A stretch of DNA of 64,000 bases, taken from Pacificitalea sp040119125 (GTDB lineage Bacteria > Pseudomonadota > Alphaproteobacteria > Rhodobacterales > Rhodobacteraceae). The stretch spans positions 248,001 through 312,000 of the forward strand of contig JBEDTR010000016.1 in assembly GCA_040119125.1 (NCBI GenBank), given 5' to 3'. Positions 33,218 through 41,086 of the stretch are shown piece after piece. The translations under genes were made by a program, and so were the position numbers. A model generated the notes under the pieces. That model did no database searches. It saw only the letters and a program-made list of their open reading frames with translations, and had not been told where the DNA came from. How positions within the stretch are numbered: position 1 is the stretch's first letter; every line of letters begins with the position of its first letter.

Positions 33218-34032
33218 CAGTTTCGCGGTCTGTTGCCCGGCATGCCCGTGGGGGGCGGTCTGCCCCCCCAATCGCTGCCGCCCCATCCTCTGCTGCGGCC
33301 TGCGTCGCTGTCAGCGACACCGCCGATGTCGCGCCGATCGGACTGAAGGAGTTGACGGGCGGCGGGCCCGTGATGATCCTCGCCCCGCATGCCGATGACG
33401 AAAGCTTGGGCTGTGGCGGGCTGATCGCTGCGGCGCGGGCGCAGGGCGTGGCGGTGCATGTCATATGCATGACCGATGGCGCGGCGTCGCATCCGAACTC
33501 CCACGCGTGGGGCGGTGGCCGGCTGACGGAGCGGCGCGAGGCGGAAATGATCCGGGCTCTGGCGCATCTGGGCTGCGCGCCCGATAGCGTGCGCTTCCTC
33601 CGGCATCCCGATGGCTGGCTCGGCGCGCAGGATGGGGCGGCCATCGGTGCGACCCTTGCGGATCTATGCGCGCAGTTGCGGGTGCGCACGCTGCTGGCCA
33701 GTTCCGGTATCGACCATCACGCCGATCACAAGGCCACTGCCGCCATCGCCGCGCATATGACCCGACACCACCCCGAGCTGCGGCACTGGGCCTATCCGGT
33801 CTGGTCGCGCTGGGATGATGCGGCCTATCTCCAGGCGCATGGCAGGTTGCGTCCGCGCAGCTTCGACACGTCGGACTGGCAAAGCGCCAAGCGCCGCGCG
33901 ATAGACGCCCATGACAGCCAATTGGGACGGATCGTCGAGGATGACCCAGCCGGCTTTGCCATGCCCGGCGCATTTGTCGAGTTCTTTGCCACCGCGCCCG
34001 AGATCTTTTTTGAGGTGCCGTCATGTCCGTAA
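33214..34032 (+). CDS. PIG-L/LmbE family deacetylase
   Basis: A 272-residue protein. After a roughly 50-residue Ala-rich extension comes VMILAPHADDESLGCGGLIA with the PHADDE zinc motif at residues 58-63, then VICMTDGAASHPNS and LLASSGIDHHADHKATAAIA, which holds the second His cluster. Relatives remove acetyl groups from N-acetylglucosamine-containing lipids or glycosides. A frame overlap of 10 bp joins it to the methyltransferase gene, and 4 bp to the gene before. The mRNA near its start can form a strong G/C hairpin (33250-33268). An N-acetylated sugar in the product is implied. Confidence 0.85.
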   Translation: MTVSRSVARHARGGRSAPPIAAAPSSAAACVAVSDTADVAPIGLKELTGGGPVMILAPHADDESLGCGGLIAAARAQGVAVHVICMTDGAASHPNSHAWGGGRLTERREAEMIRALAHLGCAPDSVRFLRHPDGWLGAQDGAAIGATLADLCAQLRVRTLLASSGIDHHADHKATAAIAAHMTRHHPELRHWAYPVWSRWDDAAYLQAHGRLRPRSFDTSDWQSAKRRAIDAHDSQLGRIVEDDPAGFAMPGAFVEFFATAPEIFFEVPSCP

Positions 34033-34589
34033 GCCCAGACCATTTGACCCGGCTTTATGCCGACACCGACGATCCATGGAATTTCCGCACCAGCGCCTAT
34101 GAGCAGGCGAAATTCGCCGCGACCCGCGCGGCGCTGGCGCGCGGATCGTATCGTCATGCGCTGGAATTAGGCTGCGGCAACGGTGCTTTGGCGGGGCATC
34201 TGGCGCCGCTATGCGCCGCATATACCGGCGTCGACGCGGTTCCGCGTGCGCTTCGCGCCGCGCGGCAGGCGGTGCCGGAGGGGCGGTTCATCGAAGGCTG
34301 GTTGCCCGATGATCTGCCGGATGGCGATTTCGACCTGATCGTCTTGTCGGAAATCCTGTATTTCCTCGATCCTGCCGGGCTTGCCCGTCTGGGCGCACAG
34401 GTGGCGTCGCGCTGGCCGCAGGCTGAACTTATCGCTGTGACATGGTTGGGCAATACGGGCCACGATTTGCAGGGCACGCGGGCGCTGGCGCTCTTTGCCC
34501 GCGCGCTGGGTGCGGGGCGGGGGTTGCAGCCGGTCGCGCGGGAGGACAACTACCGCATCGACCGCCGGGTGCCGGGGTCTGCGGCATGA
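34023..34589 (+). CDS. NodS-like SAM-dependent methyltransferase
   Basis: A 188-residue class I methyltransferase. HALELGCGNGALAGHLAPLC, residues 45-64, is the SAM-binding motif I; YTGVDAVPRALRAARQAV supplies the acidic residue that holds the ribose, and DFDLIVLSEILYFLD is motif II. The opening LTRLYADTDDPWNFRTSAYE plus QAKFAAT is the signature of NodS-type N-methyltransferases, which methylate the deacetylated amino group of the terminal glucosamine in Nod factor. A PIG-L deacetylase directly upstream makes that chemistry (deacetylate, then N-methylate) attractive here; this is inference. Confidence 0.83.
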   Translation: MSVSPDHLTRLYADTDDPWNFRTSAYEQAKFAATRAALARGSYRHALELGCGNGALAGHLAPLCAAYTGVDAVPRALRAARQAVPEGRFIEGWLPDDLPDGDFDLIVLSEILYFLDPAGLARLGAQVASRWPQAELIAVTWLGNTGHDLQGTRALALFARALGAGRGLQPVAREDNYRIDRRVPGSAA

Positions 34590-35689
34590 ATGCCTTTGTC
34601 CCGCGCGACGCCCGGCCTGTAGCGGACGCGGGCTTTGGCGCCAACGCTGGCGCCGTCCCCCGTGTCGATACGGCCATCGTCATCCCGGCCCGCAATGAGG
34701 CCCGCCGTATTGGCGCATGTCTGGCCGCGCTGCGCGGGCAGCTGGGACCGCGCGATCTGGTCGTGCTGGTCGCCAATAATTGCTCGGATGCCACGGTGGC
34801 ACGGGCGCGGGCGGCGCTGCCGGAATCGGCGCTGCATGTGGTCGAGGTGCAATTGACGCAAGCACAGGGCGTCGGCACTGCGCGCAAGATCGGTTGCGCT
34901 GAGGCCATGCGCCGGGCGCCGGGCCTGCGCTGGCTGTTGAACACGGATGCCGATTGCGTCGCGGCCCCGGATTGGATTGCCGCGAGCCGCGCGCGGCTGG
35001 CGCAGGTCGACGCGGTGTGCGGCGCGGTTGAGCCGCTGCCCGAAGACCGCGAGATCCTGCGCGGCATGCCCGCCGAGGCCGGTCAGAACGAGGCGAATTA
35101 CCGCGCCATGGTGCTGCAATTCTACCAAGCGATCCATCCCGAGCCGCAAAACCCCTTGCCGCATCATGGCGACGCGCCGGGGGCGAGCCTCGGGATCCGC
35201 CGAGAGGCATATGAGACGGTTGGCGGGTTTGGTGATCGGCGAACCAGTGAGGATCGCGATCTGATCCGGCGGGTGCGGCAAGCGGGGCTGCGCGTTGTGC
35301 ATGCGGATGATGTGCGCGTCGCGGCCTCATGCCGGCTGACCGGACGCGCCTGTGGCGGCATGGCCGATGCGCTGCGCGACCGGCTGACCGGCACGGATTA
35401 CATGATCGATGACGCGTTGCCGCCCGCGCGATGGCTGGCCGATCATGCCGCGCGCGGCAGTCTGCCGGTCTGGCCGCCGGAACTGCCCAGCGCGCAGCGT
35501 CTGCGGGCGGCGGATCTTCCGGCGCAGATTGCGGCGCTGTCGCGGATCTTGGCAGCGCTTGCGCCCGGCGCCGCGCCGCAGGCCCGAGGCGAGGAGACAC
35601 TGGCCGATCCGCTGCGCCCCCAACGCACCACCGGGTCATCTGCCGCGACTTCGGTATCTGCGTTATCGGCGTTGTCGGGGACCGTCTGA
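34586..35689 (+). CDS. Glycosyltransferase family 2
   Basis: A 367-residue GT-A protein. TAIVIPARNEARRIGACLAA opens the fold at residue 29, LVANNCSDATV is the donor-binding block, LLNTDADCVAAPDWI (about residues 117-131) carries the D-x-D motif, and GASLGIRREAYETVGGFGDR plus RTSEDRDLIRR supply acceptor-side residues. The last 50 residues are Ala-rich and probably disordered. It closes the seven-gene overlapping run, starting at ATG 34586 within an ATGA overlap. No membrane helix is seen. Confidence 0.85.
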   Translation: MNAFVPRDARPVADAGFGANAGAVPRVDTAIVIPARNEARRIGACLAALRGQLGPRDLVVLVANNCSDATVARARAALPESALHVVEVQLTQAQGVGTARKIGCAEAMRRAPGLRWLLNTDADCVAAPDWIAASRARLAQVDAVCGAVEPLPEDREILRGMPAEAGQNEANYRAMVLQFYQAIHPEPQNPLPHHGDAPGASLGIRREAYETVGGFGDRRTSEDRDLIRRVRQAGLRVVHADDVRVAASCRLTGRACGGMADALRDRLTGTDYMIDDALPPARWLADHAARGSLPVWPPELPSAQRLRAADLPAQIAALSRILAALAPGAAPQARGEETLADPLRPQRTTGSSAATSVSALSALSGTV

Positions 35690-35819
35690 AGCCTGCCATC
35701 GCAGCATGGGCGCAGATTGCCGGTCAGACATTGCGCACCCTCGGTTGAGCGCGTCGGCTGGGGTGATCCCCGCGCCATCAAGTCGCCAAAGGGCGGGGCG
35801 GGCGCGTCATGGATTGCGG

Positions 35820-35848
35820 TTGACAGCTGCGCAACTATTCAATAATTC
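35820..35848 (+). promoter_or_regulatory. Promoter of the arsenic operon, probably leaderless
   Basis: TTGACA at 35820-35825, a 17-bp spacer and TAATTC at 35843-35848. The arsR ATG at 35856 lies only 7 bases after the -10 box, about where transcription should start, and no Shine-Dalgarno sequence precedes it. The AT-rich stretch between the boxes would be a natural ArsR binding region. Confidence 0.5.
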
Positions 35849-35855
35849 CGGATAT

Positions 35856-36188
35856 ATGGATAAACAGCAAGCCCTCGACGCCTTTGCGGCGCTCAGCCAG
35901 CCCACGCGGCTCGACGTGTTTCGCCTGCTCATCAAGGCCGGAGAGCCGGGGATGACGGCGGGGGAGATCAGCACCACGCTCGACGTGCGGCAGAACACCA
36001 TGTCGGCCAACCTGTCTATCCTGTCGCGGGCGGGCCTGATCCGCAGCGCCCGCGAGGGCCGCAGCATCCGCTATTTTGCGCAGATGGACGGGATGCGGGG
36101 CCTGCTGGCGTATCTGATGGAAGATTGCTGCGGGGGGCGGCCGGAACTGTGCCAGCCCGTCATCAACGAACTTGCCTGTTCCTGCTAG
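35856..36188 (+). CDS. arsR: Arsenic-responsive ArsR family repressor
   Basis: A 110-residue winged-helix repressor, normal length. The HTH is TAGEISTTLDVRQNTMSANL then SILSRAGLI. The usual ArsR metal site in helix 3 is not seen; instead cysteines lie at the C-terminus (Cys91, Cys92, Cys99, then Cys108 and Cys110, in EDCCGGRPELC and ACSC), like the atypical arsenite site of the Acidithiobacillus-type ArsR. Arsenite binding should release it from its own promoter. The ATG at 35856 is chosen as the domain starts there; the promoter position suggests a leaderless mRNA. It heads arsR-arsC-acr3-arsH. Confidence 0.92.
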   Translation: MDKQQALDAFAALSQPTRLDVFRLLIKAGEPGMTAGEISTTLDVRQNTMSANLSILSRAGLIRSAREGRSIRYFAQMDGMRGLLAYLMEDCCGGRPELCQPVINELACSC

Positions 36189-36197
36189 GAGGCTGCA

Positions 36198-36707
36198 ATG
36201 CCCGAGCCCGTCTATAATGTCCTGTTCCTGTGCACCGGCAATTCGGCGCGCTCGCTGATGGCCGAAGCGATCCTCAATCGCGAGGGGGACGGGCGGTTCA
36301 TGGCCTATTCCGCCGGATCGCAGCCTTTGCCCGCGCCGCATCCCTATACGCTCGACCTGCTGGCGGGCTTGAACCACGATACGGGCTTTGCGCGCTCGAA
36401 AAGCTGGGATGAATTCGCAGGCCCCGACGCGCCGGATATGGATTTCGTGTTCACAGTCTGTGATCGCGCGGCGGCGGAGACCTGTCCGCATTGGCCCGGT
36501 CAGCCGATGACCGCACATTGGGGGCAGCCCGATCCGGTGCAGGTCACCGGCCCCGAGCCGGTGCGGCGGGTCGCGTTCGCTGAGACATATCGCATGTTGC
36601 GCAGCCGCATTTCGGTCTTTGCCAGCCTGCCCATCGCGACGCTGGACCACCTGTCGCTGCAACGCCGGCTGGATGAGATCGGACAGGCCGAAGTCGCGGT
36701 TGATTGA
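36198..36707 (+). CDS. arsC: Arsenate reductase, low-MW phosphatase fold
   Basis: A 169-residue protein. NVLFLCTGNSARSLMAEAIL holds the C-x5-R phosphatase loop with the nucleophilic Cys near residue 12, and a second pair of cysteines lies in FTVCDRAAAETCPHWPGQ, as in ArsC enzymes that reduce arsenate through successive disulfides. It reduces arsenate to arsenite for export by the Acr3 pump. AGGAGG precedes the ATG, 9 bases after arsR. Confidence 0.9.
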   Translation: MPEPVYNVLFLCTGNSARSLMAEAILNREGDGRFMAYSAGSQPLPAPHPYTLDLLAGLNHDTGFARSKSWDEFAGPDAPDMDFVFTVCDRAAAETCPHWPGQPMTAHWGQPDPVQVTGPEPVRRVAFAETYRMLRSRISVFASLPIATLDHLSLQRRLDEIGQAEVAVD

Positions 36708-36734
36708 CCTATCCCCAACCTCCGGAATTCTGAC

Positions 36735-37802
36735 ATGAGCGATATATCAACTCCCGCCGCTGCCGGTCTGGGCAGGTTCGAGCGCTGGCTGTCCGTCTGG
36801 GTGGCGCTTGCCATCGCGGCGGGGCTGGTTCTGGGCAATTTGGTGCCGGGGGTTTTCGGGTATCTCGCCGCGTTGGAGGTCGCCTCGGTCAACTTGCCGG
36901 TGGCGGTGCTGATCTGGGCCATGGTCTATCCGATGATGGTGGGCGTCGATTTCGGCGCGCTGGCCCGTGCGGGCGACAAGCCCAAGGGGCTGATCGTGAC
37001 GCTTGTGGTCAACTGGCTGATAAAGCCGTTCACGATGGCGGCGTTGGGGGTTTTGTTTTTCCACCACGTCTTTGCCGGCTGGATTCCGCAGGATGACGCG
37101 CAAGCCTATCTTGCCGGGGTGATCTTGCTGGGTGCGGCGCCTTGCACGGCGATGGTGTTCGTCTGGTCGAACCTGACGCGGGGCGACGCGACCTATACGC
37201 TGGTGCAGGTCAGCGTGAATGACGTGATCATGGTCTTCGCCTTTGCGCCGATTGTCGCCTTCCTGCTGGGGGTCACCGATATCGTGGTGCCTTGGGACAC
37301 GCTGCTCTTGTCGATCGGCTTGTATGTCGCGCTGCCATTGCTGGCGGGCTATGTGACACGCGGGCGGCTGATCGGGGCAGGGGGCGCGGCCGCGGTCGAG
37401 CGCTTCAAGTCGCGGGTGCAGCCAGCCTCCATTCTGGGCTTGCTGGTGACAGTGGTGCTTCTATTCGGGTTTCAGGGGGAGGTCATCCTCGACCGGCCCT
37501 TGGTGATCGCGATGATCGCGGTGCCGCTGCTGATCCAATCCTATGGGATATTCCTGTTGGCTTATGGCGCGGCGCGGGCATGGGGCATTCCGTTCAACGT
37601 CGCGGCGCCCTGCGCGTTGATCGGCACGTCGAATTTCTTTGAGCTGGCGGTGGCGGTCGCGATCAGCCTGTTCGGACTGGGATCGGGCGCGGCTCTGGCC
37701 ACGGTGGTGGGCGTGCTGGTCGAAGTGCCGGTGATGCTGTCGCTGGTGGCCTTTGCCAACCGCACCCGGCACTGGTTCCCGGCGCAAGAGCACGCGCGCT
37801 GA
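36735..37802 (+). CDS. acr3: Arsenite efflux transporter Acr3
   Basis: A 355-residue membrane protein with about ten hydrophobic segments. The family blocks PMMVGVDFGALARAGDKPKG, LLGAAPCTAMVFVWSNLTRG with the conserved Cys, and CALIGTSNFFELAVAVAISL are clear. It exports arsenite using the proton gradient. It is the Acr3 type, not the ArsB (NhaD-like) type. It lies 27 bases after arsC and about 134 bases before arsH in the same direction. Confidence 0.93.
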   Translation: MSDISTPAAAGLGRFERWLSVWVALAIAAGLVLGNLVPGVFGYLAALEVASVNLPVAVLIWAMVYPMMVGVDFGALARAGDKPKGLIVTLVVNWLIKPFTMAALGVLFFHHVFAGWIPQDDAQAYLAGVILLGAAPCTAMVFVWSNLTRGDATYTLVQVSVNDVIMVFAFAPIVAFLLGVTDIVVPWDTLLLSIGLYVALPLLAGYVTRGRLIGAGGAAAVERFKSRVQPASILGLLVTVVLLFGFQGEVILDRPLVIAMIAVPLLIQSYGIFLLAYGAARAWGIPFNVAAPCALIGTSNFFELAVAVAISLFGLGSGAALATVVGVLVEVPVMLSLVAFANRTRHWFPAQEHAR

Positions 37803-37936
37803 GCACCGTCACGGGCCGCGATCCGGGCTGAGGGGCCGCTGCGGTCGGTGCCCGATGCAAAGCTCCGCGCCTGTCTGAGGCTGTGTAGGATCGCCTGCGG
37901 CCTGTTCCCCTGTCATTGCTTCCAAAGGACCCTGAT

Positions 37937-38653
37937 TTGCCTGATACCCCAAACCTCGACCCCCAGCATTTCCGCCCCCTTGAGCCCGCGAAATTGCAGC
38001 CCGGCGCAACCATGACCCATGCGCCGCGCATCTTGCTGCTTTACGGATCGCTGCGGGAGAGGTCGTTCAGCCGGCTGCTGACCGAAGAGGCCGCGCATGT
38101 GCTGACCGCGCTGGGAGGCGAGCCGCGGATTTTCCACCCCGGCGGTCTGCCGCTGCCCGATGATGCGGGCGGCGATGCGGACCACCCCAAGGTGCGGGAG
38201 TTGCGCGATCTGGTTGCGTGGTGCGACGGGATGGTCTGGTGCTCGCCCGAGCGGCACGGGGCGATGACCGGCATCATGAAAACGCAGATCGACTGGATCC
38301 CGCTATCGGTGGGCGCGGTGCGGCCCACGCAGGGCAAGACGCTGGCGGTGATGCAGGTCTCGGGTGGTTCGCAAAGCTTCAACACCGTCAACCAGTTGCG
38401 CATTTTGGGACGCTGGATGCGGCTGTTGACGATCCCCAACCAGGCCTCGACCCCGAAGGCGTTTCAACAGTTCGACGCGGCCGGGCGCATGGTGCCCTCG
38501 CCCTTTTATGACCGGATGGTCGATGTGATGGAGGAGCTGATGAAATTCACCACGCTCACGGCACCGATCCGAGATCACCTTGTCGACCGCTATAGCGAGC
38601 GTAGGGAAAGCGCCGCGCAGTTGACCGCGCGGGTGGATCAGACAGCTATCTGA
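37937..38653 (+). CDS. arsH: ArsH flavoprotein
   Basis: A 238-residue NADPH-dependent FMN reductase. RILLLYGSLRERSFSRLLTE is the flavodoxin-like FMN phosphate loop, VWCSPERHGAMTGIMKTQID is the isoalloxazine-site block, and VMQVSGGSQSFNTVNQLRIL and MRLLTIPNQASTPKAF are ArsH-specific. ArsH oxidises trivalent organoarsenicals. I chose the TTG at 37937 (MPDTPNLDPQHF) because AAAGGA lies 7 bases upstream; a TTG seven codons earlier and an ATG 25 codons later are alternatives. Confidence 0.9.
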   Translation: MPDTPNLDPQHFRPLEPAKLQPGATMTHAPRILLLYGSLRERSFSRLLTEEAAHVLTALGGEPRIFHPGGLPLPDDAGGDADHPKVRELRDLVAWCDGMVWCSPERHGAMTGIMKTQIDWIPLSVGAVRPTQGKTLAVMQVSGGSQSFNTVNQLRILGRWMRLLTIPNQASTPKAFQQFDAAGRMVPSPFYDRMVDVMEELMKFTTLTAPIRDHLVDRYSERRESAAQLTARVDQTAI

Positions 38654-38805
38654 GGGCAGCGGAGCCTCGGTTCGCAACGCGCGGTGCGGGCGATCACAGC
38701 ACTAGCCAAACCGGCCCCGCTTGCGCCAAGGTCGCGCAGCAGACGCGCCCCCGCGCCCGATTGACCCGGCACGGGCGCGTCGCCCCTTGCGATGAGTATG
38801 TTTCG

Positions 38806-39876
38806 ATGACCAGCCCGTCCAATGCCGCATCCGGCCAAACCCGCGTGCAGGCCGATGACCTGCGCGATTTCGCCACCCGCTGCTATGAGGCTCTCGGCCT
38901 GCCCGAAAGCTCCGCCCGCTGCGTCGCCGATACGCTGGTGCAGGCGGATCTCTGGGGCCATGCCTCTCACGGGGTGATGCGGCTGTTTTGGTATGGCAAA
39001 CGGCTGGAAAGCGGCGCAATGCGCGCGGATGCGCTGCCGGAGGTCGCCAGTGATCCCGGTGCGCTCAGCCTGATCGACGGGCGCGATGGCGTAGGGCAGG
39101 TGGTGGCGCAGGCGGCGATGGAACAGGCCATCCGCGCGGCCAAGGCGCATGGCATCGGCGCGGTCGCGGTGCGCAATTCAGGCCATTTCGGCACGGCGAT
39201 GTATTTCACCCGGATGGCGGCGCAGGCAGGCTGCATCGGCTTTATCTCGACCAATGCGAGCCCGGCCATGGCGCCATGGGGCGGGCGCGAAAAACGGATC
39301 GGCAATAACCCGGCCTCATGGGCTGCCCCCGCCGGGCGCCATGCGCCGATGATGGTCGACATGGCGCATACAGCCGTCGCACGCGGGAAGCTCTATGTCG
39401 CCAAGGCGCAGGGGCGTGACATCCCCGAAGGCTGGGCAATCGATACCGAAGGACGCATGACCACATCGCCAGAGGCCGGGATCGCGGGAACGATCCTGCC
39501 GATGGCGGGACATAAGGGATACGCGCTGACCTTTGCGATGGAGGTCCTGTCCGGCCTGCTGTCAGGCAGCGCATTCGCCCCGGAGGTGGTGGGCCCCTAC
39601 ATGCCCGAGGGCCGCAGCGGCGCGGGGCATTTCGTGATGGCGGTGGATATCGCAGCCTGCCGCCCGATGCAGGCGTTCGAGGCCGATATGGACCAGCTGA
39701 TCGCCACCCTGAAATCCGCCCCCCGCGCACCGGGCATCGAGGAGATCTTCTACCCCGGAGAACTCGAAGCGCGCCACGACGCAACCGCCCGCACCACCGG
39801 CATCGACCTGCCGGCTGATGTCATCCGTGACTTACGCGAAGGCGCCGCACGACTGGGCGTGACGGTGCCGTTTTAG
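38806..39876 (+). CDS. Malate/L-lactate dehydrogenase family (LDH2/MDH2 type) oxidoreductase
   Basis: A 356-residue protein of the NAD(P)-dependent family that includes ureidoglycolate, sulfolactate and delta1-piperideine-2-carboxylate reductases. Blocks are LWGHASHGVMRLFWYGKRLE with the catalytic His, GIGAVAVRNSGHFGTAMYFT, NPASWAAPAGRHAPMMVDMA and GTILPMAGHKGYALTFAMEV. It is cytosolic. The start ATG at 38806 is preferred; a TTG 15 codons upstream is possible. The substrate is undefined. It is not part of the arsenic operon and has no partner gene beside it. Confidence 0.85.
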   Translation: MTSPSNAASGQTRVQADDLRDFATRCYEALGLPESSARCVADTLVQADLWGHASHGVMRLFWYGKRLESGAMRADALPEVASDPGALSLIDGRDGVGQVVAQAAMEQAIRAAKAHGIGAVAVRNSGHFGTAMYFTRMAAQAGCIGFISTNASPAMAPWGGREKRIGNNPASWAAPAGRHAPMMVDMAHTAVARGKLYVAKAQGRDIPEGWAIDTEGRMTTSPEAGIAGTILPMAGHKGYALTFAMEVLSGLLSGSAFAPEVVGPYMPEGRSGAGHFVMAVDIAACRPMQAFEADMDQLIATLKSAPRAPGIEEIFYPGELEARHDATARTTGIDLPADVIRDLREGAARLGVTVPF

Positions 39877-39936
39877 GCGCCGCGAGGCCAAGTCTGCGCT
39901 GGCTTTCGGTCTGGGTGGGTAGCTTTGAGGGGAAAT

Positions 39937-40011
39937 TGGCTCCGGCGGTAGGGATCGAACCTACGACCAATTGATTAACAGTCAACTGCTCTACCGCTGA
40001 GCTACGCCGGA
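39937..40011 (-). tRNA. tRNA-Asn (anticodon GTT), CCA encoded
   Basis: On the minus strand: acceptor TCCGGCG pairs with CGCCGGA, D-arm GCTCAGCGGTAGAGC, anticodon loop CTGTTAA with GTT, T-arm GTAGGTTCGATCCCTAC, discriminator G and encoded CCA at 39939-39937. The length with CCA is 75 bases. I see no attachment-site duplication beside it. Confidence 0.97.
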
Positions 40012-40081
40012 ACACGGGGGCGTCTTACAAAGCCTGCGCGGGGGTGTCCAGCGGAAAATTCGGGCGACCCTGCGGAAGGGG

Positions 40082-41050
40082 TCAGATTAATTGAAACACG
40101 CTGTGCAGATCGAGCGGGGTTTGAGGCTCGATCTTGTTTCGTTCAGTCAGATCAATGAGATGTGCCAATACGTTTCGGGTGGCCGCGGGAATCAGGGCGG
40201 GGGGTGTATCGGTGTAGATCATGCGGGTAATTTGCGTCGCGGTTGCCGGACTGCGGGCAAGCTGCGTCAGGATCTGCGCTTCGCGGTGATCGCGATGGGC
40301 GAGAAGATCATCGATGCGGGCGGCAGGCGTGTTCACTGGTGCGCCGTGGCCGGGCAGCAGCAGCGCGGGGCGAGCGGCGCGCAGCCGGGCGCAGCTGTTG
40401 CGGTAGCTGGTCAGATCGCCATCAGGCGGGGAGATCAGGGTGGAGGCCCAGCCCATGACGATATCCCCGCAAAGCACCCTATCGCCGCTTTGCAGGCTTA
40501 GATGGTCGGCGGTGTGGCCGGGGGTGTGCAGCACCGTCAGGGACCAATCGCCCATCGCCAGCACCTCGCCGTCGCGCAACAGAACGTCGGGACGGAAGGT
40601 CGCGTCGTGGCCTTCGCCACCGCCAATCGGTCCAGCTTTCTGCCCCCCAGTTTGCCCCCCGGTTTGGCCCCCGATCTGCGCGCTCGTCGCGGCTTGGGCG
40701 GCGAGTTGCGCCATGATGGGGCGTCGGGTGGCCTCAGCCGGGGCGAAGGCATAGCAGGCGGCCCCGCTCCGCGCCGCCAGTCGGGGGGCGAGCGCGCTGT
40801 GATCCAGATGCCGGTGGGTAACGATGATCGCCGCGATGCGCTCGCCCGGGGCCAGCGCTGCCAGCAGCGCGTCAAGATGCGCTGGGTCATCGGGGCCGGG
40901 ATCGATCAGCGCGACATCCCCGGTGCCGAGAATATAGCTGTTGGTCCCGCTATGGGTCATGGGCGAGACATTCGGTGCCCGCACCCGCCGCAAGTCCGGC
41001 GCGATCTGGCGCAGGGGGCGGGCATCGGGATCAGGATCGCGTGTTTCCAC
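40082..41050 (-). CDS. Metallo-beta-lactamase fold hydrolase
   Basis: A 322-residue protein. The zinc motif is IIVTHRHLDHSALAPRL (HRHLDH at residues 79-84); LHTPGHTADHLSL and LCGDIVMGWAST give the third His and bridging Asp, and LLLPGHGAP the last His. The C-terminal winged-helix-like stretch (RDHREAQILTQLARSP then ATATQITRMIY) is the layout of LACTB2-like hydrolases; thioesterase or nuclease roles occur in relatives. An unusual Gly-Gln repeat (GGQTGGQTGGQK, residues 127-138) is inserted in a loop. It is monocistronic and divergent from the kinase gene. Confidence 0.85.
   Translation of the reverse strand: METRDPDPDARPLRQIAPDLRRVRAPNVSPMTHSGTNSYILGTGDVALIDPGPDDPAHLDALLAALAPGERIAAIIVTHRHLDHSALAPRLAARSGAACYAFAPAEATRRPIMAQLAAQAATSAQIGGQTGGQTGGQKAGPIGGGEGHDATFRPDVLLRDGEVLAMGDWSLTVLHTPGHTADHLSLQSGDRVLCGDIVMGWASTLISPPDGDLTSYRNSCARLRAARPALLLPGHGAPVNTPAARIDDLLAHRDHREAQILTQLARSPATATQITRMIYTDTPPALIPAATRNVLAHLIDLTERNKIEPQTPLDLHSVFQLI
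40640..40672 (-). repeat. Short tandem repeat within the hydrolase gene
   Basis: Three imperfect 12-base units on the minus strand encode G-G-Q-T/K repeats in the metallohydrolase. The units are in frame, so copy-number changes would not break the gene. Confidence 0.6.
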
Positions 41051-41086
41051 CTTTCGGTTCCTCCGCTTCGCGTCTAGCGTTCTGAC

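Noticed and set aside
39937..40011. tRNA-Asn as an integration site of a genomic island
   Set aside because: No integrase, direct repeat of the tRNA end or composition change is seen on either side.
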